From: Deltaproteobacteria bacterium
Lineage (GTDB): Bacteria > Myxococcota_A > UBA9160 > PR03
DNA length: 22,526 nucleotides
Reading direction: 5' to 3'
NCBI GenBank assembly: GCA_018262315.1
Contig: JAGSPS010000006.1
Coordinates: forward strand, 1-22,526
Shown here piece after piece: positions 14,474-22,526 of the stretch (its first letter is position 1; each line of letters starts with the position of its first letter). The notes under the pieces were generated by a model. That model was not told where the DNA came from and did not search any database. It worked only from the letters and a program-made list of their open reading frames with translations. Both the position numbers and the translations under genes were made by a program.

Positions 14474-16738
14474 ATGAAGTTGCTGCTCACGCGCGGGCGT
14501 ATCCCGTTCCTCGCCTTGCTGCTCGCCGCAACGGCGTGGCTCGCGCTTCACGCGGCGCGCGTCGGTGTGGAGAGCAACAACGAGTCGCTGAATACGCACG
14601 AGCCAGGGCAGACCGAAAGCTACGACCGCTTCAAGGCGGTCTTTGGCAGCGACGAAGACCTGCTGCTCGCGGTGGTGCACCCGAAGCTGCTCGAGGCCGA
14701 GGGACTCGGCTTCCTCGCGCAGCTGACGGACCGCATCGCGCCGCTCGACGGCGTGCGGCACGTCTTCAGCCTCGCGAATGCGCAGCAGATCGTGACCGGC
14801 GCTGGCGGCGCCGAGATGGCGCCCGTCAGCGCGCCTCCCTTCGATGCGCCGGAGTTCGCGGAGCGGTTGCGTGCCGCGCTCGACCGCAATCCGGACTTCA
14901 CGGGCCTCTTCGTCGCGGCCGATCGGCGCAGCGCGGGAATCCTGATCGAGATCGAGGACCGCCCGGGCGACACGCAATACCGGGCCGCGCTGATCGACTC
15001 GCTGCGACGGATCATGGCCGAGACGGGCGACGCGCCTGGCGTGGAACTCCACCTGACGGGCATCGCCGTGCAGAAGCACGACGTCAGCGAGCTGATCGAG
15101 CGCGACCGGACCCTGCTCATGCCGATCGCGGTGGTCGTGCTCGGCCTGGTGCTCGCGAGCTTCTTTCGCAGCCTGCTCGGGGTGGCGCTGCCCCTCGCGG
15201 TGACCGGCATCACCGTCGCGTGGACACTCGGCTGCTATCAGTTGGCGGGCCTCGAGGTCAACGCGATCACGGCACTCTTGCCGCCGATCCTGATGGTGCT
15301 CTCGCTAGGCGTGAGCATCCACCTGATCCAGGGCTGGCTCGACGCCTCCGATGCCGCGGTCGATCGCGCGACGCGCATCCAGGAAGTCGTTCGCAGGCTG
15401 GTGTTCCCGTGCTTCTTCTGCACCCTCACCACCGCGATCGGTTTCGGTTCGCTGGTCACCAGCAACATGCCGGCGGTGCAACAGTTCGGCGTCTTCGCGG
15501 CGCTCGGTGTCGTCGTCGCCTTCTTCATTGGTATGACGCTCGTGCCGGTGGGGCTCACCTTCTTCGAGCCGCCGAGCGCGCCGCTGCGCTCCGCGCAGCA
15601 CCGCCTGATCCGAACGGCCCTCGAATGGGCCGCCCGGGTATCGGTCGAGCACCCGTGGCGCGTGCTCGCCATCTTCGCCGGGATCACCGCCATCAGCCTC
15701 GCGGGACTTCCGCGGGTGCGGAACAACACCGACCTCGTGCGCTTCCTGAAGAGCGACGCACCGCTCCATCGCGACACGATGTTCATCGACTCGCACCTGT
15801 CCGGCGCGTCGACCCTCGAGTTCGTCGTCGCGCGCCGCGACGCTGCGCCGCTCGTCTCGCAGGACGCAGTACAGCGCATGGCCGCGTTCGAGCAGGCGGT
15901 GCTCGCGCACCCGGAAGTCACGGGGGTCCTCGACATCCTCGCCGTGCTGCGACAACTCCAACGCGGCGAAGCGGGCGGTGAGGAGCTGGTGCTTCCGCCC
16001 GACGAGCGCGCCACCGCCTACGCATTCGATCTCCTGCAAGCGGCGCCCGAGCAGGGCTTGATCCGGAAGCTCGTGGCGCCCGACTTCACGGCTGCGCGCT
16101 TCAGCGTCCGCGTCCACGCCGTCGGCACTGCGGTCACCGCGCCGCTCGCAGAGTCGATCCTCCAGGAGGGTCACCACGCGCTCGGTGACGACTACCGCCT
16201 CGACGCCACCGGTGCGTTCCACCGGGTGGCCGAGGATTCGAATCGGCTCGTCGATTCCCAGCTGAAGAGCTTCACGAGCGCGGTCGTGCTGGTGTTCGTC
16301 GCGATCGGCGTGCTGCTCCGCTCGGCGCGGCTCACGCTGATCTCGTTCGTCCCGAACGTCATGCCGATCGTCTGGACGGGCGGGATGATGGGCTGGTTCG
16401 AGATCGACCTCAGCACCGGCACGGCGATGATCGCGTCGTCGGTGATCGGGCTCGTGGTCGACGACACGATCCACTATCTCGATCACTACCGGCACGAATA
16501 CCGGGGCGACGCCCGGGCCGCGATCGGGAAGACCACCGCTGAGGTCGGCGCGCCGCTCTTGATCAACAACGTCGTGCTGGTGCTCGGCTTCTGGGTGGGC
16601 TCTTTCGGGAGTTTCAAGCCGACCATCTACTTCTCGCTGCTTTCGGGCGTGACGATGATCACCGCTCTCGTCTGCGATCTGTTCGTGACACCGGCATCGC
16701 TGGTGTTGCTCGATCGCCCGCGCCGGAGCGCGGCATGA
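14474..16738 (+). CDS. RND superfamily transporter (HAE3/MMPL type)
   Basis: The 754-residue protein has the duplicated RND layout: one N-terminal helix (about 10-28), a large periplasmic loop to about residue 200, five helices (about 210-355), a second single helix (about 395-412), a second loop, and five more helices (about 600-745). The motif GLVVDDTIHYLDHYRHEYRG after helix 10 and the paired SLGVSIHLIQGWLD after helix 4 are typical of the HAE3/MMPL group, which exports lipids, hopanoids or other amphiphiles by proton exchange. No partner membrane-fusion protein is present, as expected for this group. The gene lies between a YceI-like periplasmic protein and an exported unknown protein whose start codon overlaps its stop (ATGA), so the three probably form one system. 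Confidence 0.9.
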   Translation: MKLLLTRGRIPFLALLLAATAWLALHAARVGVESNNESLNTHEPGQTESYDRFKAVFGSDEDLLLAVVHPKLLEAEGLGFLAQLTDRIAPLDGVRHVFSLANAQQIVTGAGGAEMAPVSAPPFDAPEFAERLRAALDRNPDFTGLFVAADRRSAGILIEIEDRPGDTQYRAALIDSLRRIMAETGDAPGVELHLTGIAVQKHDVSELIERDRTLLMPIAVVVLGLVLASFFRSLLGVALPLAVTGITVAWTLGCYQLAGLEVNAITALLPPILMVLSLGVSIHLIQGWLDASDAAVDRATRIQEVVRRLVFPCFFCTLTTAIGFGSLVTSNMPAVQQFGVFAALGVVVAFFIGMTLVPVGLTFFEPPSAPLRSAQHRLIRTALEWAARVSVEHPWRVLAIFAGITAISLAGLPRVRNNTDLVRFLKSDAPLHRDTMFIDSHLSGASTLEFVVARRDAAPLVSQDAVQRMAAFEQAVLAHPEVTGVLDILAVLRQLQRGEAGGEELVLPPDERATAYAFDLLQAAPEQGLIRKLVAPDFTAARFSVRVHAVGTAVTAPLAESILQEGHHALGDDYRLDATGAFHRVAEDSNRLVDSQLKSFTSAVVLVFVAIGVLLRSARLTLISFVPNVMPIVWTGGMMGWFEIDLSTGTAMIASSVIGLVVDDTIHYLDHYRHEYRGDARAAIGKTTAEVGAPLLINNVVLVLGFWVGSFGSFKPTIYFSLLSGVTMITALVCDLFVTPASLVLLDRPRRSAA

Positions 16739-17376
16739 AGCGCCGCCGCGCCGCGTCGCTGCTGTTGCTCGCCGGCGTGTGCGCGGCAGCCGCCTCCGCC
16801 GAACCGCTGGTTCCGCCGCAACTCGCCCCGCTGCTCGACGCGGCGCACGATCAAGTCCTGCGGCGGAGCTTCGTGCCCTCCGTCGAGCAGAAGGTCGGCG
16901 AGCTGCGACTCATCCGGCGCGGCGATTCCGACGTGGTCCAGACGCTGCTCTACACGAAGCTGCTGAAGCGCGTCGTCGCCGAAATTCGGAAGAAGGAACT
17001 CGCGAACTGGCCGGCCGACCAGCCCGGGCATGGGGACGCGATCCGCTACATCGAGGCGATCACTGCGGTCCAGGAACAGATCTGGGACCGCACGCCGCCC
17101 AGCGAGTTCGCGCGCGACCGGCGCCAGAAGATGGTCATCGAGTTCATCCTCTCCGGGACCAGCGCGCTGATCGCGGTCGGCAGCTTCGAGATGGACGAGA
17201 CCGAGGGCGAGGTGCGCGTGCTGCGACGCGATCCACTCGTCGTACTCGAGCCATCTCGAACCTACGCGGGACGCAACATGCGTCTCATCGCGGCCGACTC
17301 GTTCCACGTCGGCGAGGCGGAACTCGGGCCCCTGCTCGAAGCGATGCCGCTGCTGCGCGATGGAATCCCGAGGTAG
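16735..17376 (+). CDS. Secreted protein of unknown function, coupled to the RND transporter
   Basis: The 213-residue protein begins MKRRRAASLLLLAGVCAAAA with a clear signal peptide (cleavage after Ala22, ASA-EPL). Its mature part is mixed alpha/beta and includes AHDQVLRRSFVPSVEQKVGELRLI-like amphipathic stretches, then KKELANWPADQPGHGDAIRYI and RRQKMVIEFILSGTSALIAV. No domain is recognised. The start ATG overlaps the RND stop (ATGA), so translational coupling is likely. It may be a periplasmic accessory of the transporter, by context only. Confidence 0.8.
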   Translation: MKRRRAASLLLLAGVCAAAASAEPLVPPQLAPLLDAAHDQVLRRSFVPSVEQKVGELRLIRRGDSDVVQTLLYTKLLKRVVAEIRKKELANWPADQPGHGDAIRYIEAITAVQEQIWDRTPPSEFARDRRQKMVIEFILSGTSALIAVGSFEMDETEGEVRVLRRDPLVVLEPSRTYAGRNMRLIAADSFHVGEAELGPLLEAMPLLRDGIPR

Positions 17377-17448
17377 TTGCATCCCACTCGCGCAGCCCCG
17401 AAGCCCTGCTGGTTTCTGGTTTCGTCCCGCGCTGGATCGACCAGTTGA

Positions 17449-17454
17449 TATACT
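17449..17454 (+). promoter_or_regulatory. Possible -10 box for the serine hydrolase gene
   Basis: TATACT (5 of 6 to TATAAT) stands out in the GC-rich 107-base gap before the hydrolase gene, 29 bases before its ATG. No good -35 hexamer is found at 16-18 bases upstream, so this is weak. Confidence 0.3.
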
Positions 17455-17483
17455 GCGGTGCCCCTCGCCATGCGGAGCCGCCG

Positions 17484-20084
17484 ATGCTGCGCCCTCCTCC
17501 CCGCTCCTTCCGCACGCTCGGAGTTGCGCTTCCGTTGCTCCTTCCGCTGCTCGGATTCGGTTCCTGCCAGCTCGGCGTCATCGCAGTCGACCTTCCTACA
17601 CTTTCGGGTGAGTTTCCGGTCCAGATCGCGTTGGCGCCGGGAACCGATCCGGCCGCCGCGACCGTCGCACTCGACGGCGCCGACGTGACGAAGCGCTTCG
17701 CCGCGGGCGGAGCCGGTCTCGTCGGTTCGATCCCGGTGCCCGCCCCCGGCCCGCACCGCATCCAGGTGACGCGCCCCGTCACGTTGCTCCCGGGCCTCTC
17801 GATCCCGCTCACCGCGGGCCGGGACTTCCGTGCGCCCGAGCCGGCGCCCGCCCTGCTGTGGGCGGAACCAGCGGCCGGCGCCAGCGACGTGCCCCGCACG
17901 GCGTGGCTGCGTCTTCGCCTGGCGACACCTCTCAGCAACGGCGTGCTCGCCGGCTTCGGCTTCGCGCTCGAGTGCAACGGCGCGCGCGTCGCGCGCCGCG
18001 CGCACGCACTCGCCGATGGCACGCTGATCCTGAACCCGTCGCGCGAGCTTCCGGCCGGCGGGAGTTGTCGCGTGGTCTGGCGCGGCGACGACGGCGCCGT
18101 GGCGGAGAGCTCTTTCCAGGTCGCGGCCGACGCGACCGGCGCGTCCGCCATTGCGCTCTACGACCGTCGCGACCCGCTCGCGCTCGCGCCCTTCCCCGAC
18201 GACTACTACACGGTCGCCGATTCCGCGAAACCGAGCGGTGTCCGACTCGAGCTCCCCGTGCCGCCCTTTGCGGAGCCGTTCCAGGCGCATGCCTTCGAAG
18301 CGCTGGTCGCGCAGACCCTAGGCGTCGACGGCTGGAGTCGCATGGCGCACATCGCGCTCGCTTTCTCGCATCCTCTCGATCCCTCGGCATTGCCCGCCGA
18401 CGAATCCGCGTCGCAGGATCCCTTCGCGCCGATCGCGCTGATCGACGTCGACCCCGCGAGCCCCGCTTTCGGCGAGCGGATTGCGTATCGCATCCTGCTG
18501 CGCAGCGACGCAGCGCCGGACGGCAGTTTCGACCACACAGCGCTGCTGTTCCCGAGCATCGACCTGCGCGAGCACGGCCGCTACGTGGTCGTCGTCACGC
18601 GACGCGCCTTCGCGGCCGGTGAACCGGGGCGACCGCTGGGTCCGTCCCCGTTCTTTGCGAGCGTCCTCGCGTCGCCCGTCGGTCGCGACGCGCCCGAGGT
18701 CGTGCAGCTGCGCGAAACGATCGAGCCCGCACTCGCGGCGGTTGCGGCGCTCGCCGAGGTTCCGATCCCCGCCGAGGACATCGCGCTCGCCGTGCAGCTC
18801 TCGATCCGCACGCAGCCCGGCGTCGAAGACAGCGTGTACTTCAAGGAGCGGGCGCTTGCGGCAGCGCCGCCGGAACTCGTGCTGCCCACGCCCGCGGCCC
18901 CCTGCCCGAACCCCACCGCGTTCTGCATCCAACTGGTGCCCACGCGCGGGCTCGAGATCCGCGGCCGGGTACGATTGCCGGAGTATCGGAACCCGGCTTC
19001 GCAGGTCCTCGAACGCGACGCGAACGGGATTCCCGTCCAAACGGGTACGAACGAAGTGCCGTTCATGATGACGCTGCCGCTGGAAGCGCTCGACGGCCCG
19101 GTGCCGATCGTGATGTACCAGCACGGCAACCCGGGCGGTCCGATCGAGGCCACACGCGACAGCGGCACCGGCTATCTCGACGACGCGGGCTTCGCCGTCG
19201 CCGGCATCCAGGACACGCTGAACCGCCAGATCGGACAGGACGCCGCACTGCAAGTCACCGTGATCCTCTTCTCGCTGGTGCAGTGGCAGCAGCTTCCCGA
19301 CTATTGGAACCAGACCGGCGCCGACATGATCGGTTTCCTGCGCGCGATCCAGGGCATGGGCTCGCTCGATCTGCTGCATCGCGATGCGCTGGGACAGCCC
19401 GCCATCGGTCCCGACGGCATCCCGGAGATCGACACCAGCCGCATTCTCTACCACGGGATCAGCGAGGGCGGAAACAACGCGCAGCGCTTCCTGCCCTTTG
19501 CGCCCGAGATCATCGCGGCGACCCCGACGGTGGGCGGCGCGCGTCTCGGGGAGACGCTGATCCACCAGTCGGGCGACACGCTGCTCGCGCAGATCGGCCC
19601 CACCATGCCCGAGTTGCGACCGGTGGATCTGTGGGCGGGGCTCACGCTCTTCCAACTCGGCTTCGATCCGCAGGATGGACACACATTCCTGCGTCATCTC
19701 TATCGCGAGCCGCTGCTGCCGTTCGCCGGTTCCAGCGACGTGACGCCGCCGTCCGCCTTGTTTACCGAGGGCGTCGGCGACTCGCTGGTGCCGAACAGCG
19801 CGAGCCGCGCGATGGCAGCCGAACTCGGCATCCCGCACGTGCGGCCGATCGCGCGCAACGTTCCGGCACTCGTGCAGGTGGACGCTCCGCTGGCGGAGAA
19901 TCTCGCCCCCGGACTCACCAGCGGGTACTTCCAGTACGACCCGGAGACCACGCCGTACTGCGTCACGCGCCCGCAGCCTGAGGGACACTACTGCCCGCAG
20001 AGCGCCACCGAGGCGCAGGCGCAGCGCCGGCACTTCCTCGAGTCCGCGCTCGGCGGCGCGGCCGAGATCGTCTCGCCGTTCTGA
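17484..20084 (+). CDS. Lipoprotein-like alpha/beta serine hydrolase with Ig-like domain
   Basis: The 866-residue protein starts at ATG 17484-17486 with CGGAG 7 bases upstream; the frame is open much further 5' but that part covers the preceding gene. The N-terminus (a hydrophobic stretch ending GFGSC, Cys28) is a plausible lipoprotein signal with Phe instead of Leu at -3. Residues about 120-215 resemble a bacterial Ig-like domain (WAEPAAGASDVPRTAWLRLRL). The C-terminal half has VPIVMYQHGNPGG, a nucleophile elbow YHGISEGG (Ser660), GVGDSLVPN (Asp766) and EGHY (His835) in the order and spacing of an alpha/beta hydrolase triad. It is therefore probably an outer-membrane or periplasmic esterase/lipase-like enzyme; the substrate is unknown. 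A one-base gap separates it from the rhamnosidase. Confidence 0.85.
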   Translation: MLRPPPRSFRTLGVALPLLLPLLGFGSCQLGVIAVDLPTLSGEFPVQIALAPGTDPAAATVALDGADVTKRFAAGGAGLVGSIPVPAPGPHRIQVTRPVTLLPGLSIPLTAGRDFRAPEPAPALLWAEPAAGASDVPRTAWLRLRLATPLSNGVLAGFGFALECNGARVARRAHALADGTLILNPSRELPAGGSCRVVWRGDDGAVAESSFQVAADATGASAIALYDRRDPLALAPFPDDYYTVADSAKPSGVRLELPVPPFAEPFQAHAFEALVAQTLGVDGWSRMAHIALAFSHPLDPSALPADESASQDPFAPIALIDVDPASPAFGERIAYRILLRSDAAPDGSFDHTALLFPSIDLREHGRYVVVVTRRAFAAGEPGRPLGPSPFFASVLASPVGRDAPEVVQLRETIEPALAAVAALAEVPIPAEDIALAVQLSIRTQPGVEDSVYFKERALAAAPPELVLPTPAAPCPNPTAFCIQLVPTRGLEIRGRVRLPEYRNPASQVLERDANGIPVQTGTNEVPFMMTLPLEALDGPVPIVMYQHGNPGGPIEATRDSGTGYLDDAGFAVAGIQDTLNRQIGQDAALQVTVILFSLVQWQQLPDYWNQTGADMIGFLRAIQGMGSLDLLHRDALGQPAIGPDGIPEIDTSRILYHGISEGGNNAQRFLPFAPEIIAATPTVGGARLGETLIHQSGDTLLAQIGPTMPELRPVDLWAGLTLFQLGFDPQDGHTFLRHLYREPLLPFAGSSDVTPPSALFTEGVGDSLVPNSASRAMAAELGIPHVRPIARNVPALVQVDAPLAENLAPGLTSGYFQYDPETTPYCVTRPQPEGHYCPQSATEAQAQRRHFLESALGGAAEIVSPF

Positions 20085-20085
20085 C

Positions 20086-22526
20086 GTGAGCGAAGCGCTC
20101 GCCGCCGCATTCCCGTCCGGCCGCTGGCGCGGACGCTTCGTCTGGTGCGAAGCGCCGCGCATCGGGGCGGAGCCGGGCGCAGCAATGGGACGCGTGGCGG
20201 CGCAGGACTCGGTCACGGCGTGCTTCCGGCGCCGCCTCGACCTCGCGAGCGTCCCCGCATGCGCCCCGGCGCGCGTCAGCGCCGATTCGCGCTACGCGCT
20301 CTTCGTGAACGGCATCGAGGTCTCGCGCGGCCCGGTGCGCGCGAACGGCCGGCGCCTCCACTACGACGTCATCGACCTGGCGCCGCTGCTGCGACCGGGC
20401 CGCAACGCGATCGCCGCGCTGGTGCGCTTCTTCGGACGCGCGAACCCGTGGTGGGCGCCGGTACCCGCGAGCTTCGAACTGGGCGCGGGCGGCTTCCTGT
20501 TCGAAGCAAAGCTGGGCGACGCGTGGCTCGTCTCCGATGCGGAGTGGTGCGCGCTGCGCGCGGACGCCTGGCAGGCGCTCGCCGCGGGCGGCGTCGGCGG
20601 CATGCCGATCGAACTCTTCGACGCGCGCGAACTCCCCGCAGACTGGCGGCACACCGATTTCGACGACTCGGCGTGGCAGCCGGCGCGCGTCCTCGCGGCC
20701 AACCACCTCGGCTTCGGCGGTCGGCACGAGCCGCCGATCGCGCCCTACGGCGCGCTGCGCCCGCGACCGATCGCGCTGCTCGCGCGCGTGCATCGCGAAG
20801 GCACACCGGCACGCGTGGCGCGTGCCGCCGCGCGAGCGCCGCAAGACGATCCCGTCGCAACGGTGCTCGGCGACATGCAGGACTCGCAGGCCGACGAAGC
20901 GGTCGCGCTGCGCTGGCCGCTCGTGCTCGCGTGCGACGGGGCGGCTCCGCACGTCGTCACGATCGACTTCGGCGAGATCGTGTCCGGCACCGTGACGCTC
21001 GACCTCGAAGCAGCGGCTGGCGCGCGCATCGACGTCGCCGCCGCGGAATTCGCGGGCGCCGACGGACGGCTCGATCCCGACGACGAGCGCGCGGGCTTCC
21101 GCTATCTGGCGCGCGGTCGCGACGACCGCTTCGAGACCTTCCAGCCGCTCGGCTTCCGCTATCTCGGCCTTTCGATCCGCGCGGATGGCGCGCTGCTCTT
21201 GCGCGGCGCCGGCGTCCATGAGCGACTCCATCCCCGCGAAGCCGGTCCCTTCTTCGAATGCAGCGATCCCGTGTTGAACCAGATCTGGGCGGTCGGACGG
21301 CGCAGCGTCGATCTCAACTCGCACGACGCCTACCTCGATTGCCCGACCCGCGAACAGCGCGCCTGGACGGGCGACATGGTCGTGCATCAGATGGTCGACT
21401 TCGCGACGCATCCGGATTGGCGGCTGGCGTGTTGGAACGTCGAGCTGTGCGCGTCGCCGCGTCCCGACGGCATGTTGCCGATGGCCGCCGGTGGCGACTT
21501 CGAGCACTTCGATACCGGCTTCATCCCCGACTGGGCGCTGCACTGGGTGCACGCGCTCCACAACCTGTGGCGCTACACCGGCGACCGCGCACGCGTCGCA
21601 CGGCTGATGCCGATCGCCGAGGGCGTGCTGCGCTGGTTCGAGGCGTTCCAGGCCGACGACGGACTCGCGAGCGACGTGACGGGCTGGGTCATCATCGACT
21701 GGAGTTCCGTTTCGGTGGATGGCAAGTCCTCGGCACTGAACGCGCTGTGGGCGCGCGGCCTGCGCGATTTCGCCGAAATCGCGGAGTGGCTGGGCGACGC
21801 GGGCCGCGCGCGCTGGGCGCGCGAACGGCACGCGCAGCTGCGCGACGCCTTCGAGCTGTTCTGGGATCCCGAGCGCGCGCTCTACGTGGACTGCGCGATC
21901 GGTCGCGAACGCCAACGCCCGGTGAGCCAGCACGCGCAGGCCGCTCCGCTCGCGGCGGGGCTCGTGCCGGAGGCGCGCGTCGCGCGCGTCGTGGATCTGC
22001 TGCTCGACGAGTCGCGCGAGGTGCACGCGACCTGGTCGCGCGCGAGCGGCGACGCGCGGCGACCCCGGCCCCACGAGCACGGAGTCGGCGGTCCCTATCT
22101 CGTGGCCGGTCCGCCGCCGCCGTGGTGGGATGTCGAGCGTGGCATCGTCCGCGCCCAGCCGTTCTTCTGTTACGTCGTCCACGACGCGCTCGCGGCCGCC
22201 GGTTGCGAGGATCGCATCGCCGCGCAGTGTCGGCGTTGGGAAGTGCTGCTCGAGCGCTGCGCCACCTCGTGGTCCGAGACCTGGTACGGCGGCACGGTCT
22301 CGCACGGCTGGGGCTCGACGCCGACCCGCGACCTGCTGGTACGTACGCTCGGCGTCGGACCCGCGGAGCCCGGCTTCGGGCGCGCGCGCATCGCGCCGCG
22401 ACTCGGTCCCCTCGCATGGGCGCGCGGCGCGATCCCCACGCCACGCGGACTGCTGCACGTCGCGGTCGACGCCGAGCGCATCACGGTCGAGAGTCCCGTG
22501 CCCTTCGAGCTCGATTGCGACGGGCG
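20086..22526 (+). CDS. GH78 alpha-L-rhamnosidase, 3' end cut by window edge
   Basis: At least 813 codons are visible, starting at GTG 20086-20088, one base after the hydrolase stop. The N-terminus FPSGRWRGRFVWCEAP and ALFVNGIEVSRGP match the beta-sandwich modules of bacterial rhamnosidases. The catalytic (alpha/alpha)6 barrel shows DCPTREQRAWTGD with Asp418 and Glu423, at the same five-residue spacing as the general-acid motif of known GH78 enzymes. CATSWSETWYGG with Glu731, followed by SHGWGS, corresponds to the general-base region. It should release L-rhamnose from glycosides or polysaccharides. No signal peptide is visible, so a cytoplasmic enzyme acting on imported rhamnosides is likely. 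The end of the C-terminal domain is off the window. Confidence 0.92.
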   Translation, partial: MSEALAAAFPSGRWRGRFVWCEAPRIGAEPGAAMGRVAAQDSVTACFRRRLDLASVPACAPARVSADSRYALFVNGIEVSRGPVRANGRRLHYDVIDLAPLLRPGRNAIAALVRFFGRANPWWAPVPASFELGAGGFLFEAKLGDAWLVSDAEWCALRADAWQALAAGGVGGMPIELFDARELPADWRHTDFDDSAWQPARVLAANHLGFGGRHEPPIAPYGALRPRPIALLARVHREGTPARVARAAARAPQDDPVATVLGDMQDSQADEAVALRWPLVLACDGAAPHVVTIDFGEIVSGTVTLDLEAAAGARIDVAAAEFAGADGRLDPDDERAGFRYLARGRDDRFETFQPLGFRYLGLSIRADGALLLRGAGVHERLHPREAGPFFECSDPVLNQIWAVGRRSVDLNSHDAYLDCPTREQRAWTGDMVVHQMVDFATHPDWRLACWNVELCASPRPDGMLPMAAGGDFEHFDTGFIPDWALHWVHALHNLWRYTGDRARVARLMPIAEGVLRWFEAFQADDGLASDVTGWVIIDWSSVSVDGKSSALNALWARGLRDFAEIAEWLGDAGRARWARERHAQLRDAFELFWDPERALYVDCAIGRERQRPVSQHAQAAPLAAGLVPEARVARVVDLLLDESREVHATWSRASGDARRPRPHEHGVGGPYLVAGPPPPWWDVERGIVRAQPFFCYVVHDALAAAGCEDRIAAQCRRWEVLLERCATSWSETWYGGTVSHGWGSTPTRDLLVRTLGVGPAEPGFGRARIAPRLGPLAWARGAIPTPRGLLHVAVDAERITVESPVPFELDCDG

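Noticed and set aside
19963..22458. 831-codon minus-strand frame opposite the rhamnosidase
   Set aside because: The plus strand has clear GH78 motifs; the antisense frame is low-complexity Arg/Ala/Val/Glu sequence without a recognised domain.

Overview
The window is about 22.5 kb of very GC-rich bacterial DNA with strong third-position G/C bias, which opens long false reading frames on the opposite strand of almost every real gene. The content suggests a Gram-negative with an outer membrane: lipoproteins, a YceI protein, an RND transporter and a PEP-CTERM sorting signal (which implies an exosortase elsewhere in the genome). A deltaproteobacterial-type lineage such as Myxococcota fits, but no rRNA or other marker is present, so this is inference. 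No tRNA, rRNA, CRISPR array, transposase or phage gene is visible, and every stretch over 300 bases holds a gene or an identifiable leader.

Left part (1-2637, minus strand): a partial iron-sulfur-type protein running off the left edge, a ferritin-like diiron oxygenase with an apparent one-base frameshift near 531, a TetR repressor, and a hemerythrin-domain protein. The tetR promoter sits between two copies of a palindrome, so an autoregulated tetR-diiron operon is likely. Next (2707-6547, minus strand) is a secreted-protease unit: a stand-alone thermolysin-propeptide-like lipoprotein translationally coupled to a large M4 metalloprotease with its own propeptide, a beta-propeller-like region and a PEP-CTERM anchor. 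The end of the protease has been rewritten by a 102-bp inverted-repeat element.

Middle (6571-13821): a membrane-anchored SGNH hydrolase and a divergent GT39-type glycosyltransferase, the latter carrying an in-frame 36-bp palindromic tandem repeat. Then comes a minus-strand operon, leuA (2-isopropylmalate synthase), DUF4870 membrane protein and SpoU/TrmH RNA methyltransferase. It is preceded by a leader with a leucine-rich 26-codon reading frame, an antiterminator and a perfect 15-bp terminator hairpin: a classical leucine attenuator. A PilZ gene is divergent from it.

Right part (13896-22526, plus strand): YceI-like protein, HAE3/MMPL-type RND transporter and a secreted unknown protein, the last two overlapping; then a lipoprotein-like alpha/beta serine hydrolase with an Ig-like domain, and, one base after it, a GH78 alpha-L-rhamnosidase cut by the right edge.

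Most worth a second look: the leuA attenuator, the protease with a detached second propeptide and an element-derived C-terminus, and the palindromic repeat inside the glycosyltransferase gene.
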